Assembly (NCBI GenBank): GCA_016234535.1
Contig: JACRBH010000256.1
Location: 1 to 33,491 of the forward strand
Length of the DNA: 33,491 bases
Direction: 5' to 3'
Source of the DNA: Chloroflexota bacterium
Lineage (GTDB): Bacteria > Chloroflexota > Anaerolineae > Anaerolineales > Villigracilaceae
Made by a program: the position numbers and the translations under genes. Of this stretch, positions 8,219 to 19,248 are shown piece after piece. Below the pieces are notes generated by a model. The model saw nothing but the letters and a program-made list of their open reading frames with translations, was not told where the DNA came from and searched no databases. The first letter of the stretch is position 1. Each line of letters starts with the position of its first letter.

Positions 8219-9352
8219 TTAATTTGCATCCACCACATTTTGGAAAATTAGTTGATACTGATCGACAATTTTTTGTATGTCAAAATCGCGTGATTTCCCA
8301 AGACTATTCCTGCGAAATTGCAGGAGAATTTCAGGTTCGGAAATAAGCTGGCGCAAAGCCTGCGAAAATGTCTCATGGTCTTGTACGTCAATTAGATGTC
8401 CATTCTTATTTTCATCCACCAGATCTAAAAAACCGCCAATCCTGCTGGAGACGATGGCAAGCCCCTTGGCAAGCGCCTGCACCCCAACAACCGGAAGCCC
8501 TTCAGAGAAAGATGGCATAAATAAGATATCGCTTTTTGAGAAGTGATCCAAAACTTCTTCTGGTGTGACCCAGCCGGGCAGGTTAAAGCAGGCACACATG
8601 CCGGTTTTTTCGATTTCTTGTTTTACATCATCAAACATGGGGCCATCGCCCAGCATGGTACACTGCCAGTTGAGGTCTTGTAACCGGGAAAGTATTTGCA
8701 CAATAGCAATTGGATTCTTTTGATATACAAACCGCCCGGCAAAAACAAGGCGCAGAGGCGTATTCAATGTGATTTTGGAAGGAGCAAGATGTTTTACATC
8801 CGCGCCATTGGGGATGATTTGAACTTCCACGGGATAGTGCTGTAAAGCCAGTTGACGGGTAAACGCGCTGACTGCGACGACTTTTTTTGCACGTTTCCAA
8901 ATGGGTCTTGTGAATGGTTCAAGCCAGCGGAACCACTTTCCTGTTTTTTCCGGGACACCGCCAGGCACATCACCCAAGTGCGCAGTCAAAACATATGGGA
9001 GACCGGTTAAGATGGATAGCGCCCAAGCTAGTGCGCCAGACGGGACTGCAAAATGGGTGTGAATGATTTCGGGGCGATAAAGGCGAATTAAGCGCAGACC
9101 AGCCCAAAGTCCGGAGAGAACGTAGGCTAACATCGTAAAAAAATTTGCACGGAAAGATTCTCTCCTTAGTGAAGGAATCCGTATCAGGCGAAATCCATCC
9201 TTGTTATCTTCAAGGTTTAATCCCTGCATATGCGCGGTAAGAACCGTGACATCATTTCCGCGCGCCGCAAGTTCCTTGCAGATGTCATAGGCGGCCCGCC
9301 CTCCCCCACCTCCAATAGGTGGAAATTCATAGATAACTGTGAGGATTTTCAT
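8219..9352 (-). CDS. Glycosyltransferase, GT4 family
   Basis: This 377-residue GT-B enzyme starts with MKILTVIYEFPPIGGGGGRAA, the glycine-rich donor loop of GT4. Further landmarks are TAHLGDVPGG in the acceptor domain, VVAVSAFTRQLALQHYP before the linker, IPNGADVKHLAP at the start of the C-terminal domain, LVFAGRFVYQKNPIAIV, and the donor-site FMPSFSEGLPVVGVQALAKG with the conserved E-x7-E-like spacing. It most likely builds the glycan on the inner face of the membrane. It is separated from the upstream multi-TM gene by about 20 nt and lies upstream of the regulator, so read-through into the regulator is possible. Confidence 0.88.
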   Translation of the reverse strand: MKILTVIYEFPPIGGGGGRAAYDICKELAARGNDVTVLTAHMQGLNLEDNKDGFRLIRIPSLRRESFRANFFTMLAYVLSGLWAGLRLIRLYRPEIIHTHFAVPSGALAWALSILTGLPYVLTAHLGDVPGGVPEKTGKWFRWLEPFTRPIWKRAKKVVAVSAFTRQLALQHYPVEVQIIPNGADVKHLAPSKITLNTPLRLVFAGRFVYQKNPIAIVQILSRLQDLNWQCTMLGDGPMFDDVKQEIEKTGMCACFNLPGWVTPEEVLDHFSKSDILFMPSFSEGLPVVGVQALAKGLAIVSSRIGGFLDLVDENKNGHLIDVQDHETFSQALRQLISEPEILLQFRRNSLGKSRDFDIQKIVDQYQLIFQNVVDAN

Positions 9353-9371
9353 TTTAGGGATGGGTGAGTGC

Positions 9372-11321
9372 TCAAGGGCATTTAGGCGTATCTTTTGGAG
9401 TAAAGACCTGAATGTTCGAGGAGTCTAGTGTAAGGGTTGGCTCATATTCGCACAGCAGGCGATAAGCTATTAAACCATTCCAGGCGTTGCTTTCTTCGGC
9501 AAAATCGCCTTTATCAGTGATCTTTATACTTTGTTTTCGCGCGACGATTGCAGTAAAACGATGGCTTTGAAGATCAGCATAAAATTTATCGAGATAAGGC
9601 TGGTTTCCAGAAATGGCCATTTCCGTCAAAGAGACAACTTCATATTCCGGGACGACAGCAATATCTGGAATCATGCCGAAGGTTAACAAATGTCTTTCAT
9701 AGATGAATAACACTTCTCCATCCCGGCTGTATGATTGCAAGGTTTCCTTTAAGGCAAGAAGATCGTTTGACGCCTGCATGTGATCATACTGAATAGGCCG
9801 AGTAATGCGCGAAAACGAGAATGCAACAGGGACAATTAAAAGAAAACCGATCACAAGCGGGAGTTCGATTTTCAATGCAGGCAAAGGGCTTGATTCAGAT
9901 TCGACCCGTGCGCTCATGAAGTATGAAGTTATCAAGCCCAACAGGACGATATAGGCATCCATGTTATGGAGATCGCCGCCGCCGCCGATTTTTGTGCTGA
10001 CGACCAGACCGCCGACCATAAGTACGATCAGCATGGTGGAAAGCCCAAGCCAGCGCATGAGATGTAGGGAATTCCAATGGTTGCGCAGAATCGATCTCAG
10101 GACTGCCAAGGGCGGCAGGGACACAAGCAATAGTGCAGGAATAACACCCAAAGGATTTGTGTCACTGGGCCACCAGCGATACCAAAGCAGCGCAGATGTA
10201 AAGCTTGAACTGAATGCGCTCAAGTCCTGATTGCCAGAGACGGCAACATAGAAGAATTGACCGGCAAAAGCGGCGGCCATTCCGACAACTCCCCACAAAA
10301 TCGGTTTTTGGAGATACCGCCAAAAACGATTATTCTTTGAATAAGGTTCTTCCAGAAAATAAATTGCGATCGCCAGCATGGCGGGAACAGGGAACCAGTT
10401 GACGCGGCTCATTCCCGCCCAGAAAGATGCAAGTATTATCGCGGCCAGCGACCTCGAAACATGGCGTGGGGAAACGCCGGCAAAAATAACGATCACACAT
10501 ATCAATAAGTGATAGTAGACCGCGCCCTGAAATAAAAACAGGAAAAGCCAGCCGCCGACCAAAAGTTTGCCTGTCTGTCCACTCCATTTAAGGCGGCGAG
10601 TCAGTATATATGCGGTGAGTCCGTTTGTGGCCAGCCAGAGAAATGCCTGCCAGAGGCGAGCTTCCCATAATGATATTTTCCCGAAAAGGAATGCAAGCGA
10701 TAGAAGGAAATAGCGCGATCCATGCCAAACTGACAGCGGCAACTCTGTCCCATAAACGGATTTGCTGAAAGGGAGCGAGCCATAATAAAAGCGGCTTGCC
10801 TCCGACCAGCCCAATGAAAAGGGATAATCCGTCACCGGTTGAAGGAAGAAGTAGGATTGAAAGATGATTCCGTCAAACAAAACGGCCAGCACAAAGGATG
10901 ATAACCATGAAGTGCGCGCAAACATTTTTAACCCAGCAGCCTGCAGGAAGGCCAGCCAGAACCATCCCCATATAAAAATTAGTGAAGGCGGATCCTTAAG
11001 ACTGAAAGCATCGAACTTTAGATACCAAAGAATTGGAAAAGCAATGATGAGCAGGAATATTCCCAATATCTTTTGGAATATCCCGGTGCCGGTGATTTCA
11101 AGTTTTTTCCAAAGCACATCGTTTTTATCCCTGCGCAGAAGCAGATATAACCCCGCGGCCAGATTAATGATGAAAACACTCATTACAACAACCCACTTAA
11201 TCCGCGAGCGGATATTAAATAGCGCCTGGGTTTGTTGTTCAGTCTGGTAAATGGCGGCGGCACTGATGGCAACTGAAAGCGTAATGAAGGTCTGCCAAAA
11301 TTGTCTGGGGGATGATTTCAA
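9372..11321 (-). CDS. Multi-TM membrane protein, putative GT-C-type glycosyltransferase
   Basis: This 649-residue protein has roughly 11-13 predicted hydrophobic segments and a soluble C-terminal domain of about 130 residues (after SFSRITRPIQYDH). The general plan, with an early periplasmic loop and a C-terminal extracytoplasmic domain, fits GT-C enzymes that use polyprenyl-phosphate sugars, but I do not see the classic DE/DD motif clearly, so the call is by architecture and context. The start codon at 11321 is TTG, preceded by AGGTGA at a usable distance. It follows the flippase-domain gene by about 65 nt. Alternatives are an oligosaccharide polymerase or an orphan membrane protein. Confidence 0.55.
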   Translation of the reverse strand: MKSSPRQFWQTFITLSVAISAAAIYQTEQQTQALFNIRSRIKWVVVMSVFIINLAAGLYLLLRRDKNDVLWKKLEITGTGIFQKILGIFLLIIAFPILWYLKFDAFSLKDPPSLIFIWGWFWLAFLQAAGLKMFARTSWLSSFVLAVLFDGIIFQSYFFLQPVTDYPFSLGWSEASRFYYGSLPFSKSVYGTELPLSVWHGSRYFLLSLAFLFGKISLWEARLWQAFLWLATNGLTAYILTRRLKWSGQTGKLLVGGWLFLFLFQGAVYYHLLICVIVIFAGVSPRHVSRSLAAIILASFWAGMSRVNWFPVPAMLAIAIYFLEEPYSKNNRFWRYLQKPILWGVVGMAAAFAGQFFYVAVSGNQDLSAFSSSFTSALLWYRWWPSDTNPLGVIPALLLVSLPPLAVLRSILRNHWNSLHLMRWLGLSTMLIVLMVGGLVVSTKIGGGGDLHNMDAYIVLLGLITSYFMSARVESESSPLPALKIELPLVIGFLLIVPVAFSFSRITRPIQYDHMQASNDLLALKETLQSYSRDGEVLFIYERHLLTFGMIPDIAVVPEYEVVSLTEMAISGNQPYLDKFYADLQSHRFTAIVARKQSIKITDKGDFAEESNAWNGLIAYRLLCEYEPTLTLDSSNIQVFTPKDTPKCP

Positions 11322-11385
11322 GGTTTCACCTGGTTAAAAATATTATCATTTCTGCGGGATTAATTTTTTAATTCTTCAGGCAGGC

Positions 11386-12291
11386 TCAATTAGATGATGA
11401 GGCCTTGCCGTTCATGGCCGCAAGAATGGACGGAAAAAAGAATGCGCCGGGCAGACTGGTGATAATGAATAGCGCGCGAGTCAATAAGGCAACGGTTGCG
11501 CTTTCGGATGAACTTAACCCGCCCAATTGGGTAAGCAGGAAGGTCATGGTGAGTTCCTGCACACCCAGCCCATTAATGGAAATGGGAAAAAGAGTCACGA
11601 AGTACGTCAGAGTGTATAAACCCGCGACTAGCCAGTAGGAAACATGGTGATCGATGCCGAGAAGTAGAAAGTAGATCGCCAGGTAGATAAAGGCCATGTT
11701 GCCAAAGGTGGCAAGCAGGGAACCGCTCAATGCAAGCGGCTTCTTCAGCCAGATGGAAAACGACTCAATTGTGCGTTTGGCAAAATCCATTCCCTTCTGA
11801 ATGAGGGCAGAAACAGCAATGGATTGTGACGCTCCATTTCCAAGCGAGAATACGGGGACGAGGCCCAAAGGGAGGGCTATGCTCATTCCGGCCAGACCAA
11901 TCAAACGGTCAGCGACGAGCGAGGCTACACAAATGGCGCGATCATAGCCCAGTTGCATCGCGCCGGCCAGCCGAACCACATCCCCGCCTATGGTTGTCGG
12001 TAAAAAATTTGATGAAAAATTTCCGGTAAAGGTCAACATGACCGAGCGAAGAAAGGGGATTTTTACGCCAGCCGACTGGAGCAATATATGCCAGCGTGCT
12101 GTGGAAAACAGGCGCGAGATGGTCAGCGCGATCACTGCCGCGATGAAATACACGATGGAAACACGTCTCAATGCAGAGAAAAGCTGGCCATCCCCTTCCT
12201 CTTCAAGCAAAATGATCAGGAGCGCTAACGCCAGAATGCTGCCCAGCGCACGCACAATGGTTTGTCGATTTTCACTGAACCATTTAGTCAC
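11386..12291 (-). CDS. Flippase-like domain membrane protein (AglD/MprF TM family)
   Basis: This is an integral membrane protein (301 residues) of the lysylphosphatidylglycerol-synthase TM / UPF0104 family. Typical stretches are AVIALTISRLFSTARWHILLQ, FTGNFSSNFLPTTIGGDVVRLAGA and the late INGLGVQELTMTFLL. The start was set to GTG at 12291: AGGA lies 5 nt upstream and the start overlaps the end of the previous gene by 8 nt. An ATG at 12369 would need an 86-nt overlap. Relatives are linked to lipid or glycolipid transfer and often sit next to DPM1-type glycosyltransferases, as here. A role in moving the lipid-phosphate-sugar across the membrane is plausible but not shown. Confidence 0.78.
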   Translation of the reverse strand: MTKWFSENRQTIVRALGSILALALLIILLEEEGDGQLFSALRRVSIVYFIAAVIALTISRLFSTARWHILLQSAGVKIPFLRSVMLTFTGNFSSNFLPTTIGGDVVRLAGAMQLGYDRAICVASLVADRLIGLAGMSIALPLGLVPVFSLGNGASQSIAVSALIQKGMDFAKRTIESFSIWLKKPLALSGSLLATFGNMAFIYLAIYFLLLGIDHHVSYWLVAGLYTLTYFVTLFPISINGLGVQELTMTFLLTQLGGLSSSESATVALLTRALFIITSLPGAFFFPSILAAMNGKASSSN

Positions 12292-13246
12292 GTGGATCCT
12301 GCTCCAGGTTGACTGTGGTGCGAATGGTGTAGGTTGTTTTGCGCTGGGATTCATGATATGTGCGGACAAGCAGTTCCGCGATCAATCCCATTAGCATGGA
12401 TTGAAAACCAAGGATAAAGAACATCCCGCTCATTATGAACAAGGGTGAACCAACCACTCCGACGAAAAAGAAAAGCCTGCGGATAAGCAGGTAAACCATG
12501 GCAATGGCGCTGAATACCATGAGAGCCACGCCTGTTCCGCCAAACAAATAGATGGGTTTTGATGAGTAGGATACGAGAAATTTTACGGTGAACAAGTCGA
12601 GAACAACTTTAATCGTTCGTTCAAGGCCATACTTGGTTTGCCCGTATTTTCGCGCGTGATGGCGGACGGGGATTTCTGTAATTCTGGCACCGACAGAATC
12701 TGCGAAGACCGGAATAAAGCGGTGCATTTCGCCGTACAGACGAAATCCCTCGAGCGCATCGCGGCGATATGCTTTAAGGGTACAACCATAATCGTGCAAA
12801 TGTACACCAGTAACTTGCGAGATGAGCCAGTTCGCAACCATGGAAGGCAGGTTGCGGGTGATGGCATTATCTTTTCGGTCTTTGCGCCAGCCGCTGACAA
12901 GGTCGTAGCCTTCGTCAAGTTTGGTGAGCATCACAGGAATGTCGGCGGGATCGTTTTGCATGTCGGCATCGAGCAAAACGATGATCTCACCCACGGCATA
13001 ATCAAGCCCTGCCGCTATGGCGGCGGTTTGACCGAAGTTCCGCCGAAAGGAAATCACGCGAACATGCAGGTCATCCTTTTGAGCATGCTCTTTGAGGACG
13101 GATAAGCTGTTGTCGCTGCTGCCATCGTCCACCAGGATCACTTCCCACGATTGCTTGAGAGTATTCATGGTCTGATAGACCGCTTCAAACAAATGAGGGA
13201 GCGTATCCTGTTCGTTGTAAACCGGGATTATGAGCGAAAGGTTCAT
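12284..13246 (-). CDS. Polyprenyl-phosphate glycosyltransferase (DPM1/GtrB-like GT2)
   Basis: This protein has 320 residues. The GT-A domain shows LSLIIPVYNEQDTL at the start, VDDGSSDNS at about 39-47 and LLDADMQNDPADI at about 91-103, the last being the hallmark metal/donor motif of dolichol- or undecaprenyl-phosphate glycosyltransferases. RRNFGQTAAIAAGL matches the same group. Two TM helices occupy about residues 233-300, as in GtrB/ArnC. It should transfer a hexose from a nucleotide sugar to a polyprenyl phosphate at the cytoplasmic face, supplying the GT-C enzymes encoded around it. Its ATG abuts the stop of the upstream GT39-like gene. Confidence 0.9.
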   Translation of the reverse strand: MNLSLIIPVYNEQDTLPHLFEAVYQTMNTLKQSWEVILVDDGSSDNSLSVLKEHAQKDDLHVRVISFRRNFGQTAAIAAGLDYAVGEIIVLLDADMQNDPADIPVMLTKLDEGYDLVSGWRKDRKDNAITRNLPSMVANWLISQVTGVHLHDYGCTLKAYRRDALEGFRLYGEMHRFIPVFADSVGARITEIPVRHHARKYGQTKYGLERTIKVVLDLFTVKFLVSYSSKPIYLFGGTGVALMVFSAIAMVYLLIRRLFFFVGVVGSPLFIMSGMFFILGFQSMLMGLIAELLVRTYHESQRKTTYTIRTTVNLEQDPRD

Positions 13247-15082
13247 TTATTTCCTATGAAAAATACGCAGTTGAGATTCTTTCAAACAAGATGTTCCAAT
13301 GGGAGAACGGACAAATTCAACAAATTGATCGGGGTTGAAAAATTTTTTCCATTCGTTATAACGTTCACTTTCGATGATGAAAAAATCGGCGGTCGCTCTC
13401 CATTCCGCATCCATTTCTTCATTCCAAAAACCGAATTCAATTAATTCAGCAGTGTTGCCGTTGCTTCTAAAAGAGTATCCACTATTGATCTGTGGTGGAA
13501 AAATATCCACATCTGGAAGGTATAGCAGTGGAACAGCGGAAAGTCCGCCATTCCAATATACCAGACTGTCTCGTGGAATGATGCCTCTTAAGTATTCGCC
13601 AATTTTCTCGTTTGCCAGGATAACGTCAGAATTGCAATCCAGCTTTCCTGAGCTCCCGTGTAAAACCGGCGACAGGAAGAGAGCCATCACAAGAATTAAA
13701 GTTGCAATGAATGCGCCAAGTCCGGCTTTGTCGCGCCACATACGACGCCATATCAAAAAGCCGGCCGAGATAATAAAGCTGCCGGTTGCGAATCCCCAAA
13801 AGGCGGAAACATATTTTTTGGCTTCATTAATGTTTAAATGAAATTTGTTGGACAATATATCCCACCAGGTTACAAGACCAGGGAGGATTCGGAGGTCACG
13901 CATTCTTGGCGCTGGCAGGTTAAGAAGCCGGATCCCGATATCTTCAAAGGCTGAAAAACCGACTCCGGTGAAGATGATCAAGAAGACCACAATTAATAAA
14001 GCCTGGCGTATTTTAGATGGACGCCAATTCCATGATTTTGCCAAAAGAACCAGCAATAGAATACCAGCAATATTGAAAAAAGCAATGTAGGATGTAAAAC
14101 AAAAAACGCAGTAATCCTGCCCGATCGCCGCCAGGGAGTGCATAATAATCAATCCCCAAAATAGGGCCAACAGGAACGCCCCCATGCGAAAATCCGAACG
14201 CTTCCTCCAACTGTTTAATTTGGGCCAAAGCAGAAAGGATACGATGCTCCCAACCACGGCTACAAAATGAAGACGGATTGCCTGAAATATGGAAAGTACA
14301 CGCGATATCAGGCTGATATCAGGATTCCAGCTGGGTATCCCTCCACCGCTATAAGTTGCCTGTGCAGGGAGCTGGATATATGGCACCCATCCCCATAGTT
14401 GAAGAATTGACGGTAGATATGGGATGTGCAGCAATACCATAACAGCCATACCAAAAATCAATAAGGCAAACGCTTTCCAGCCGTGTTCCCAAAACGCATA
14501 CAAAGCCAAAAGCGGCAGGACAGGCACCATGTTCTGGCGGACCATGATCATAAGGCCGGCGAGCAGCCCTGCCAACATCAATTGCCAGAGTGGACGATTC
14601 TCACCCAGTGAAAATACCAGCATCCATGCGAACAAACAGGCAATGGTGCTTTGAGTTACCCCGAGGCTGTAAAGTTTAATCAGAGCAGGGCTTAGTGCAA
14701 ACACCCAGACCGTCCCCGCCGCAAGCCATTTGTTACCTATTCGCCGCGAGGCAACCCATGTACCGGCAACAGCCATTACTCCAAAGAAAACAGCTAAATA
14801 ACGCCCGGTTCTTAACCCCGCTCCAAACAAAAGTTGAACGTATCCTGGAATTAGAAAAGCGAGAGGTGCCTTGTTTGTTGAAATACCAGCTTCAAAGGGC
14901 TGATATTTTCCTGTAGCGAACAATATCCCTTTTAGCAAATAAGCTCCCTCATCCAGGCTTGAGGGAGTTGTGTGCGCGAACAAAACAGCCTGAACCAAAT
15001 AAACCATAATCCCCAACAAGACAGCTAGATTTGGGGCATAAGCAAGCCATTTTTGTTTTTGGGAAAGCGCGATCCGACTCAT
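13247..15082 (-). CDS. GT39/PMT-like integral membrane glycosyltransferase
   Basis: This 611-residue multi-TM protein has about 11-13 hydrophobic segments. The first extracytoplasmic loop contains SLDEGAYLLKG near residue 38, the acidic motif expected in GT-C enzymes such as PMT and ArnT. It is followed by STNKAPLAFLIPGYVQLLFG and GLRTGRYLAVFFG, also characteristic. A C-terminal soluble segment of about 130 residues follows the last TM helix. It likely uses a polyprenyl-phosphate sugar made by the adjacent DPM1-like enzyme and transfers it outside the membrane to a glycan, lipid or protein. The acceptor is unknown. Confidence 0.75.
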   Translation of the reverse strand: MSRIALSQKQKWLAYAPNLAVLLGIMVYLVQAVLFAHTTPSSLDEGAYLLKGILFATGKYQPFEAGISTNKAPLAFLIPGYVQLLFGAGLRTGRYLAVFFGVMAVAGTWVASRRIGNKWLAAGTVWVFALSPALIKLYSLGVTQSTIACLFAWMLVFSLGENRPLWQLMLAGLLAGLMIMVRQNMVPVLPLLALYAFWEHGWKAFALLIFGMAVMVLLHIPYLPSILQLWGWVPYIQLPAQATYSGGGIPSWNPDISLISRVLSIFQAIRLHFVAVVGSIVSFLLWPKLNSWRKRSDFRMGAFLLALFWGLIIMHSLAAIGQDYCVFCFTSYIAFFNIAGILLLVLLAKSWNWRPSKIRQALLIVVFLIIFTGVGFSAFEDIGIRLLNLPAPRMRDLRILPGLVTWWDILSNKFHLNINEAKKYVSAFWGFATGSFIISAGFLIWRRMWRDKAGLGAFIATLILVMALFLSPVLHGSSGKLDCNSDVILANEKIGEYLRGIIPRDSLVYWNGGLSAVPLLYLPDVDIFPPQINSGYSFRSNGNTAELIEFGFWNEEMDAEWRATADFFIIESERYNEWKKFFNPDQFVEFVRSPIGTSCLKESQLRIFHRK

Positions 15083-15102
15083 TTTTTACTCTGTAATGGA
15101 TT

Positions 15103-17666
<2,564 letters not shown>

Positions 17667-17688
17667 ATCCCCACTTTTACCACGAAGT

Positions 17689-17943
17689 TATGTAGTTTCA
17701 AATAACCAGGAACCATTTCAAAAATGTCGCCCTTTGCGTTGCGACACACCCTGGCACTGTCCACCAGGGCAAGTGTGCGCCGCGCGCCAGTGCGGCGAGG
17801 GTCACTACTCCCAAAATACGAGATGTTTCGTTTCGCTCAACACGACACTGCGTAAAGTGATCTACTAAGTATGACGATGCTTTTGAGAGGTTATGCCAAA
17901 CATGAGATTTTTGGTGTGTTCGACACAGTTGCAGCATGGTTTG
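17689..17943. other. Repeat-rich intergenic segment
   Basis: This is a 255-bp gap downstream of the diguanylate cyclase gene. It contains several short dyads: TGTCGC...GCGACA around 17725-17746, CCCTGG...CCAGGG around 17750-17769 and GCACTG...CAGTGC around 17754-17793. A CGTTTCGCTCAACACGAC-like stretch around 17828-17846 has the look of dispersed bacterial repeats. CAGTGCGGCG recurs in the 27.5-kb spacer. A 79-codon open frame crosses this area but looks composed of the repeats and has no family resemblance, so I do not call it a gene. Confidence 0.4.
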
Positions 17944-18777
17944 TCAGCCAGCATACATGGAGTATTTGACTGTATTCTTGCCATCAGATTTTGCCGAATA
18001 CATTAACTCGTCAGCCATTCTTATCAATTCATCAGTTGTATGAGGGGCGACTCGGCAGGTCAATACCCCGACGCTGAAGGTAATTGGCCAATTCTTTTGC
18101 TGCATTACTTCCATAAAGCGGCTTCGAATTTTAGAGAATATTATATGCGCAGTTTCCTGGTCGGTTTCGGGAAACAACACTGCAAACTCATCGCCGCCAA
18201 GCCGTGAAATAAAATCTGATTTTCGGATAATATTTCTGATGGAATTTACCAGGGTGATGAGTACCTGGTCGCCTGCTGTATGTCCAAGTTTGTCGTTCAC
18301 AGCTTTAAAGTTGTCAATGTCAATATAGGCTATTGTGAATGGACATTGATTCCTTTGAGAGCGGTTTATTTCCATTTGCAATATTTCATAAAAATAGCGC
18401 GAATTTATTGCGGAAGTTAAATGGTCTGTATGAGCCAGTTCCAAGGTGCTTTTCAGCGACGATAACAGATTTGCGATAATAATAAAAAAGGCGAGGCGGA
18501 TGAAGGAATTCCAAATTGGAATAAGAGGAAATGAGTAGGATTGTGCTGTGGTTATATCAGCAGCAAGCCATACAATGGCGCTGACAACCGAAGCCGCGAG
18601 GCCAAGCCGTCGGTTTGTAAACCAGGCGATCATGGAAATTGGAAGCGCATAAAACACCGAGAATGCGAACTCGTGACCTGTCAAGTAATCGATAAAACCT
18701 ATTATGCCAATTAATATAAATCCTTCAAAAATGAGGAGCGGTTTGCTTTGTTTCTCAAGACTTGTCAGGATGTTCAC
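17944..18777 (-). CDS. Membrane-bound diguanylate cyclase (GGDEF)
   Basis: This 277-residue protein makes the second messenger c-di-GMP from two GTP. Residues about 1-115 hold four or five short TM segments with few loops, a membrane sensor of unknown ligand. The GGDEF domain follows, starting with the typical HTDHLTSAINSRYF. It has YIDIDNFKAVNDKLGHTAGDQVL, the active-site motif RLGGDEFAVLFP, and an allosteric I-site RKSD exactly five residues before GGDEF. All key residues are intact, so an active, product-inhibited cyclase is expected. The start is GTG at 18777 without a strong ribosome-binding site. It lies beside the glycan cluster but is bracketed by a direct repeat, so it may be a later arrival. 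Control of exopolysaccharide by c-di-GMP is plausible inference. Confidence 0.92.
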   Translation of the reverse strand: MNILTSLEKQSKPLLIFEGFILIGIIGFIDYLTGHEFAFSVFYALPISMIAWFTNRRLGLAASVVSAIVWLAADITTAQSYSFPLIPIWNSFIRLAFFIIIANLLSSLKSTLELAHTDHLTSAINSRYFYEILQMEINRSQRNQCPFTIAYIDIDNFKAVNDKLGHTAGDQVLITLVNSIRNIIRKSDFISRLGGDEFAVLFPETDQETAHIIFSKIRSRFMEVMQQKNWPITFSVGVLTCRVAPHTTDELIRMADELMYSAKSDGKNTVKYSMYAG

Positions 18778-18943
18778 TTTTTTTTCACTATAACGAGAGC
18801 AGTCTAACGGTTTGTGCCCGCGAACACGCGGGCTCTGTTTGGGAGCAGAAAAAACTCAAAGCCAGAAAAATGCTTGACGCGAAGCGCGCCTCAGAATCCA
18901 GCACGTCAGATGCATGTTCTGTTGGGCGGCGGCCCTTGTTTAC
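18778..18943. other. Upstream spacer of the diguanylate cyclase gene with a perfect hairpin
   Basis: The spacer contains GCCCGCG (18816-18822), loop AACA and CGCGGGC (18827-18833), a perfect 7-bp stem about 40 nt upstream of the GTG. A TATAGT hexamer lies nearer the gene but lacks a good -35 partner. The rest is GC-rich and repeat-like (for example GACGCGAAGCGCGCC near 18870-18885). It could be a regulatory leader or a dispersed repeat. Confidence 0.35.
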
Positions 18944-18980
18944 TGATCCAAAGCAACTCACGTTGAATATGGTTCTTCAT
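18906..18980 (-). pseudogene. Truncated duplicate of the 5' end of the membrane-protein gene
   Basis: Starting at an ATG at 18980 the first 12 codons are the same as those of gene 16101-17666 except one Asp-to-Glu change (GAC to GAG). The frame then leaves the homology and stops at TGA 18906-18908 after 24 codons. It keeps the same leader sequence as the intact gene. It is best read as a remnant left by a duplication or insertion event. Confidence 0.7.
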
Positions 18981-19002
18981 ATCCCCACTTTTACCACGAA
19001 GT
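18944..19002. repeat. 59-bp direct repeat, copy B
   Basis: This is the partner of 17630-17688, in the same orientation with one mismatch. The copies are 1314 bp apart (start to start) and enclose the diguanylate cyclase gene and its repeat-rich flanks. Confidence 0.9.
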
Positions 19003-19248
19003 GCTAAATTTGCGTGCTGACCACAACATGGAGGGTGTGCTCAAAGGATGTAGACAAACAGGCTCAAGCCGCCGTTCTCGGCGGCTTTCTGCGGGTAAAT
19101 CCTTCGCCGGGGACGGCGAAGGGAGCAAACTTATCAACAAACTTTGGCTCATGTGTAATCCGTGTGCGGACGTTAGAGAACGTCCGCTACGCGATAACCA
19201 TTTTGCACATTCTTTACAGATGAGCCAAGATCGAACGCAAAAAGATAT
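19003..19248. other. Hairpin cluster between the ATP-grasp gene and the repeat
   Basis: This non-coding 246-bp gap downstream of the ATP-grasp gene holds three perfect stems in a row: AAGCCGCC/GGCGGCTT (19066-19073 / 19080-19087), CCTTCGCC/GGCGAAGG (19101-19108 / 19115-19122) and GCGGACGTT/AACGTCCGC (19166-19174 / 19179-19187). Loops are 4-6 nt. The first could serve as a terminator but none is followed by a long T-run on the - strand. Together they could terminate the ole-like operon, mark a structured RNA, or be dispersed repeats. Confidence 0.5.

Noticed and set aside
12292..12369. ATG start for the flippase-domain protein
   Set aside because: It would overlap the polyprenyl-phosphate glycosyltransferase gene by 86 nt; GTG at 12291 has an AGGA at proper spacing and a normal short overlap.
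12638..13105. 155-codon + strand frame opposite the DPM1-like gene
   Set aside because: Antisense to a gene with unmistakable GT2 motifs; no independent evidence for coding.
17698..17937. 79-codon open frame next to the diguanylate cyclase gene
   Set aside because: Made of repeat dyads, no family resemblance and no convincing ribosome-binding site.
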